DNA of 64,000 bases from Lysinibacillus louembei (lineage in GTDB: Bacteria > Bacillota > Bacilli > Bacillales_A > Planococcaceae), in NCBI RefSeq assembly GCF_033880585.1, contig NZ_CP137624.1, positions 2,038,001 through 2,102,000 on the forward strand, given 5' to 3'. Within the stretch, counting starts at the first letter, position 1. Every line of letters starts with the position of its first letter. The notes below the pieces were generated by a model that saw only the letters and a program-made list of their open reading frames with translations, had not been told where the DNA came from and ran no database searches. Both the position numbers and the translations under genes were made by a program. Below are positions 61,954-64,000 of the stretch, piece after piece.

Positions 61954-61987
61954 AAAAGATGCTTCACCGAAAAGGGAAGCATCTTTT
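61954..61987 (-). terminator. Riboswitch-controlled terminator before the B12 uptake operon
   Basis: On the minus strand AAAAGATGCTTC pairs with GAAGCATCTTTT, followed by TATTTT. It lies between the aptamer and the first gene, as expected for a transcriptional off-switch. Confidence 0.8.
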
Positions 61988-62080
61988 AGGAAAACAGAAA
62001 AAGGCGCAAAAACATTGTTAGCCTGTCCGCTTTGCCGTAAGTTCTCCTAGCTTCCGAAGAGAGTTAATACGATAAAATAA

Positions 62081-62275
62081 AGGCAGGTCTCCTGGCTTGT
62101 GTATCCTAAAATCAGCACCTTCCCATCTACTAGAGGCATTTTTCCTCGTTTGACAGTGGTATTACGCTGTAGTCATTTACACTTACAGTTGCGGAAACAG
62201 CTTCGGCTTTGCACCGAATTCCCTATTAAGCTCTGTGAAAGAGCACCTTTATTCTGCAATCATTATCCACTTGAG
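62081..62275 (-). promoter_or_regulatory. Cobalamin riboswitch of the surface-protein/ECF operon
   Basis: On the minus strand the aptamer contains AATAGGGAATTCGGTGCAAAGCC-type entry blocks (kept short here), GCTGTTTCCGCAACTGTAAGTG (B12 box) and AAGCCAGGAGACCTGCCT at 62098-62081. These match the cobalamin riboswitch consensus closely. It should switch off the seven-gene operon when B12 is abundant. Confidence 0.92.
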
Positions 62276-62343
62276 GAAAGTATAGCACAAAGTAAGCAAT
62301 TAAAAAATAAAGAAAAAGAGATTTCAAGTAGAAACATAGTAAA

Positions 62344-62373
62344 TTCACTAGAGAAGAAATTCTCGAGTATGAT
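62344..62373 (+). promoter_or_regulatory. kynU promoter with a 22-bp palindrome in the spacer
   Basis: TTCACT (62344-62349) and TATGAT (62368-62373) lie 18 bases apart. The near-perfect palindrome ACTAGAGAA-GAAA-TTCTCGAGT (62347-62368, one mismatch) fills the space between them, so a repressor bound there would block RNA polymerase. Confidence 0.55.
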
Positions 62374-62412
62374 AGTATCAAGAGGAAGACTAGTTAAAGG
62401 GGTGGCAATCGC

Positions 62413-63684
62413 ATGACAACAAATACTTTAGCATATGCCAAAAATTTAGATGAGACATATGAAATTCCCTCAAAAAGAGAAGCCTTTTACATAAAGGAGG
62501 GACGTATTTATTTTGATGGTAATTCATTAGGGCTTATGTCAAAGCGTGCAGAGGAAACATTGCATAGCTTGATTGATTCATGGAAGGAATACGGTATTGA
62601 TGGCTGGACACAGGGGGAGCATGCTTGGTTTTTCCTTGCTGAAAAGCTTGGTGCACAAATGGCACAAATTGTTGGAGCAAATAACAATGAAGTAATCGTA
62701 ACAGGGTCTACAACCAGCAATTTGCATCAGCTTGTTGCAACGTTTTATAAACCTGAAGGAAAGAGAACGAAAATTTTAGCGGATGAGCTGAATTTCCCCT
62801 CTGATATTTATGCATTGAAATCACAATTAGCATTGAAGGGCTATGATGAATCGCATTTAATTCGCGTTGCTTCACGTGACGGGCAAACGCTTTCAGAGGA
62901 AGATATTATTGCAGCGATGACAGAGGAAGTTGCATTAATCGTTTTACCTGGCGTGCTTTATCGTAGTGGGCAAATTTTAAATATGGAAAAATTAACGAAG
63001 GCAGCGCATGAGCGTGGTATTGTAATTGGCTTTGATTTGTGTCATTCAGTCGGCTCTGTTGTGCATCATTTGCATGCTTGGGATGTTGATTTTGCATTTT
63101 GGTGCACCTATAAGCATTTGAATGGGGGACCTGGCAGTACAGGAGCTCTTTTTGTCCATGAAAAGCATTTTGGTACAGCACCAGGCTTAGCCGGTTGGTT
63201 TGGCTCAAACAAGGAAAAGCAATTTACGATGAGCCATACATTTGAGCCAGCAGCCGAGGTGGGGGCTTTCCAAATTGGTACGCCAAATGTGTTAAGTATG
63301 GCACCACTTTTAGGGGCACTTGAATTATTTAATGAAATGGGCATTGAAAATATTCGCAAACGCTCGCTAGCGTTATCGGATTACATGCTGCAATGTGTGG
63401 AGGATATGTTGAGTGAATATGACTTTAAAGTATGTAGTCCAGTGGCACACCAAGAGCGTGGTGGTCATATTTATTTAGAGCACAAGGATGCTGCGCGTAT
63501 TTGCAAAGCATTAAAGGAACGAGGCATCATTCCAGATTTCCGAGCACCACAAGGCATCCGCCTAGCTGCGGTGGCAATGTATAACACATTTGAGGAAGTG
63601 TATACATGCTTTGAGATATTAAAGGATATTATGGAAACGAAAGCATATGAGAAGTTTAGCAATGAAAGAGAGATTGTTGCGTAA
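62413..63684 (+). CDS. kynU: Kynureninase
   Basis: KynU is a PLP enzyme that splits kynurenine into anthranilate and alanine. The 423-residue length is normal. The PLP-binding Lys lies in [20 protein letters not shown] (about 236), with the preceding Asp in [13 protein letters not shown] (about 209) and the FDGNSLG motif near the N-terminus. The start follows AAAGGGGTGG. Its stop overlaps the kynB start (TAATG), forming a tryptophan-catabolic operon that probably continues past the window. Confidence 0.92.
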   Translation: MTTNTLAYAKNLDETYEIPSKREAFYIKEGRIYFDGNSLGLMSKRAEETLHSLIDSWKEYGIDGWTQGEHAWFFLAEKLGAQMAQIVGANNNEVIVTGSTTSNLHQLVATFYKPEGKRTKILADELNFPSDIYALKSQLALKGYDESHLIRVASRDGQTLSEEDIIAAMTEEVALIVLPGVLYRSGQILNMEKLTKAAHERGIVIGFDLCHSVGSVVHHLHAWDVDFAFWCTYKHLNGGPGSTGALFVHEKHFGTAPGLAGWFGSNKEKQFTMSHTFEPAAEVGAFQIGTPNVLSMAPLLGALELFNEMGIENIRKRSLALSDYMLQCVEDMLSEYDFKVCSPVAHQERGGHIYLEHKDAARICKALKERGIIPDFRAPQGIRLAAVAMYNTFEEVYTCFEILKDIMETKAYEKFSNEREIVA

Positions 63685-64000
63685 TGGGATGGATTGATAT
63701 AACACAGCCGTTAAATCAAAATATTGCGACATGGTCAGGCGATACAAAATTTCGCTATGAAACAGTAGCGACAAAGGAGCAAACAGGCTCGGTTAATGTT
63801 GGCATGCTCCAAATGAGCCTTCACTCAGGCACACATATGGATGCGCCATTCCATTTTGATAACGATGGATGCACATTTGAGCACTTAGATTTAGAGCGCT
63901 GTATTGGCAAAGTGGTCGTTGTGGAGTGCTTAGATAATGATTTTATTGAAGTGACCCACGTAAGAGGAAAGCTGACAGGGGTAAAGGCTGTCTTTTTTAA
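63684..64000 (+). CDS. kynB: Kynurenine formamidase (arylformamidase), cut by the window end
   Basis: KynB hydrolyses N-formylkynurenine to kynurenine and formate. The 105 residues present begin [20 protein letters not shown] and contain the metal-binding HSGTHMDAPFHFD motif (about 48-60). Length and end cannot be judged. Translation is coupled to kynU through a one-base stop/start overlap. It is a relative of the SAM-regulated gene at 15056, but the two are clearly different in sequence. Confidence 0.88.
   Translation, partial: MGWIDITQPLNQNIATWSGDTKFRYETVATKEQTGSVNVGMLQMSLHSGTHMDAPFHFDNDGCTFEHLDLERCIGKVVVVECLDNDFIEVTHVRGKLTGVKAVFF

Noticed and set aside
62099-62416. Plus-strand 105-codon frame before kynU
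   Set aside because: It overlaps the cobalamin riboswitch of the opposite strand and has no protein-like features.

Overview
The window looks like the chromosome of a low-GC Gram-positive endospore-former of the Lysinibacillus type (Bacillales, Planococcaceae/Bacillaceae). The base composition is AT-rich, ribosome binding sites are strong GGAGG types, UUG/GUG starts occur, several surface proteins carry S-layer homology (SLH) domains, and cobalamin and SAM riboswitches end in rho-independent terminators. The species assignment is inference. I saw no rRNA, tRNA or CRISPR array.

1-14.3 kb is an accessory region rich in defence-type genes. It holds a frameshifted DUF3841 gene, a DUF2500 membrane protein, a DUF2075 helicase with a nuclease-like N-terminus, a GNAT-domain protein, a complete Wadjet anti-plasmid operon in the order jetD-jetA-jetB-jetC, a decayed gene, and a translationally coupled pair of an AAA ATPase and a PD-(D/E)XK-like protein. 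14.3-21.2 kb has two more decayed genes, a SAM-I riboswitch in front of a cyclase-family hydrolase, an internally deleted IS3-type element, an 801-residue SLH protein with five near-identical 93-residue Ig-like repeats, a lactonase-like beta-propeller protein, and fragments of unknown genes.

21.3-47.3 kb is mostly metabolic and regulatory. It has a DsbA/YdhR pair with a divergent TetR regulator, an SDR enzyme with its own TetR neighbour, and an AraC-linked operon of two amidohydrolases plus diaminopropionate ammonia-lyase. Two chemoreceptors, a secreted 5'-nucleotidase, a membrane transglutaminase, an ECF sigma factor with a large anti-sigma-like protein, the SstT transporter and a coiled-coil repeat protein follow. 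The stretch ends with an RpiR-regulated operon (M20 deacylase, GNAT, N-acylamino acid racemase, YkvI-like transporter) that matches the known D- to L-amino acid conversion pathway.

47.5-51.5 kb carries an N-terminally short PdxS without PdxT, a LURP-one-related protein, and a complete IS1182-type insertion that has cut off cobK (precorrin-6A reductase). A cobalamin riboswitch still stands in front of the cobK stump.

51.5-62.3 kb is the most interesting part. A second cobalamin riboswitch leads a seven-gene minus-strand operon. It encodes a secreted DUF4430 protein, a 1311-residue SLH protein joining an alpha/alpha toroid to a DUF4430 domain (the layout of eukaryotic intrinsic factor and transcobalamin), a 512-residue toroid-SLH protein, a DUF4430 lipoprotein, and a complete ECF transporter (T, fused double A, S). 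I read this as a surface-displayed vitamin B12 capture and relay system feeding a CbrT-like importer, in a strain whose neighbouring B12-synthesis gene has been lost. The window ends with kynU and the start of kynB (tryptophan catabolism), behind a promoter with a palindromic operator-like site.
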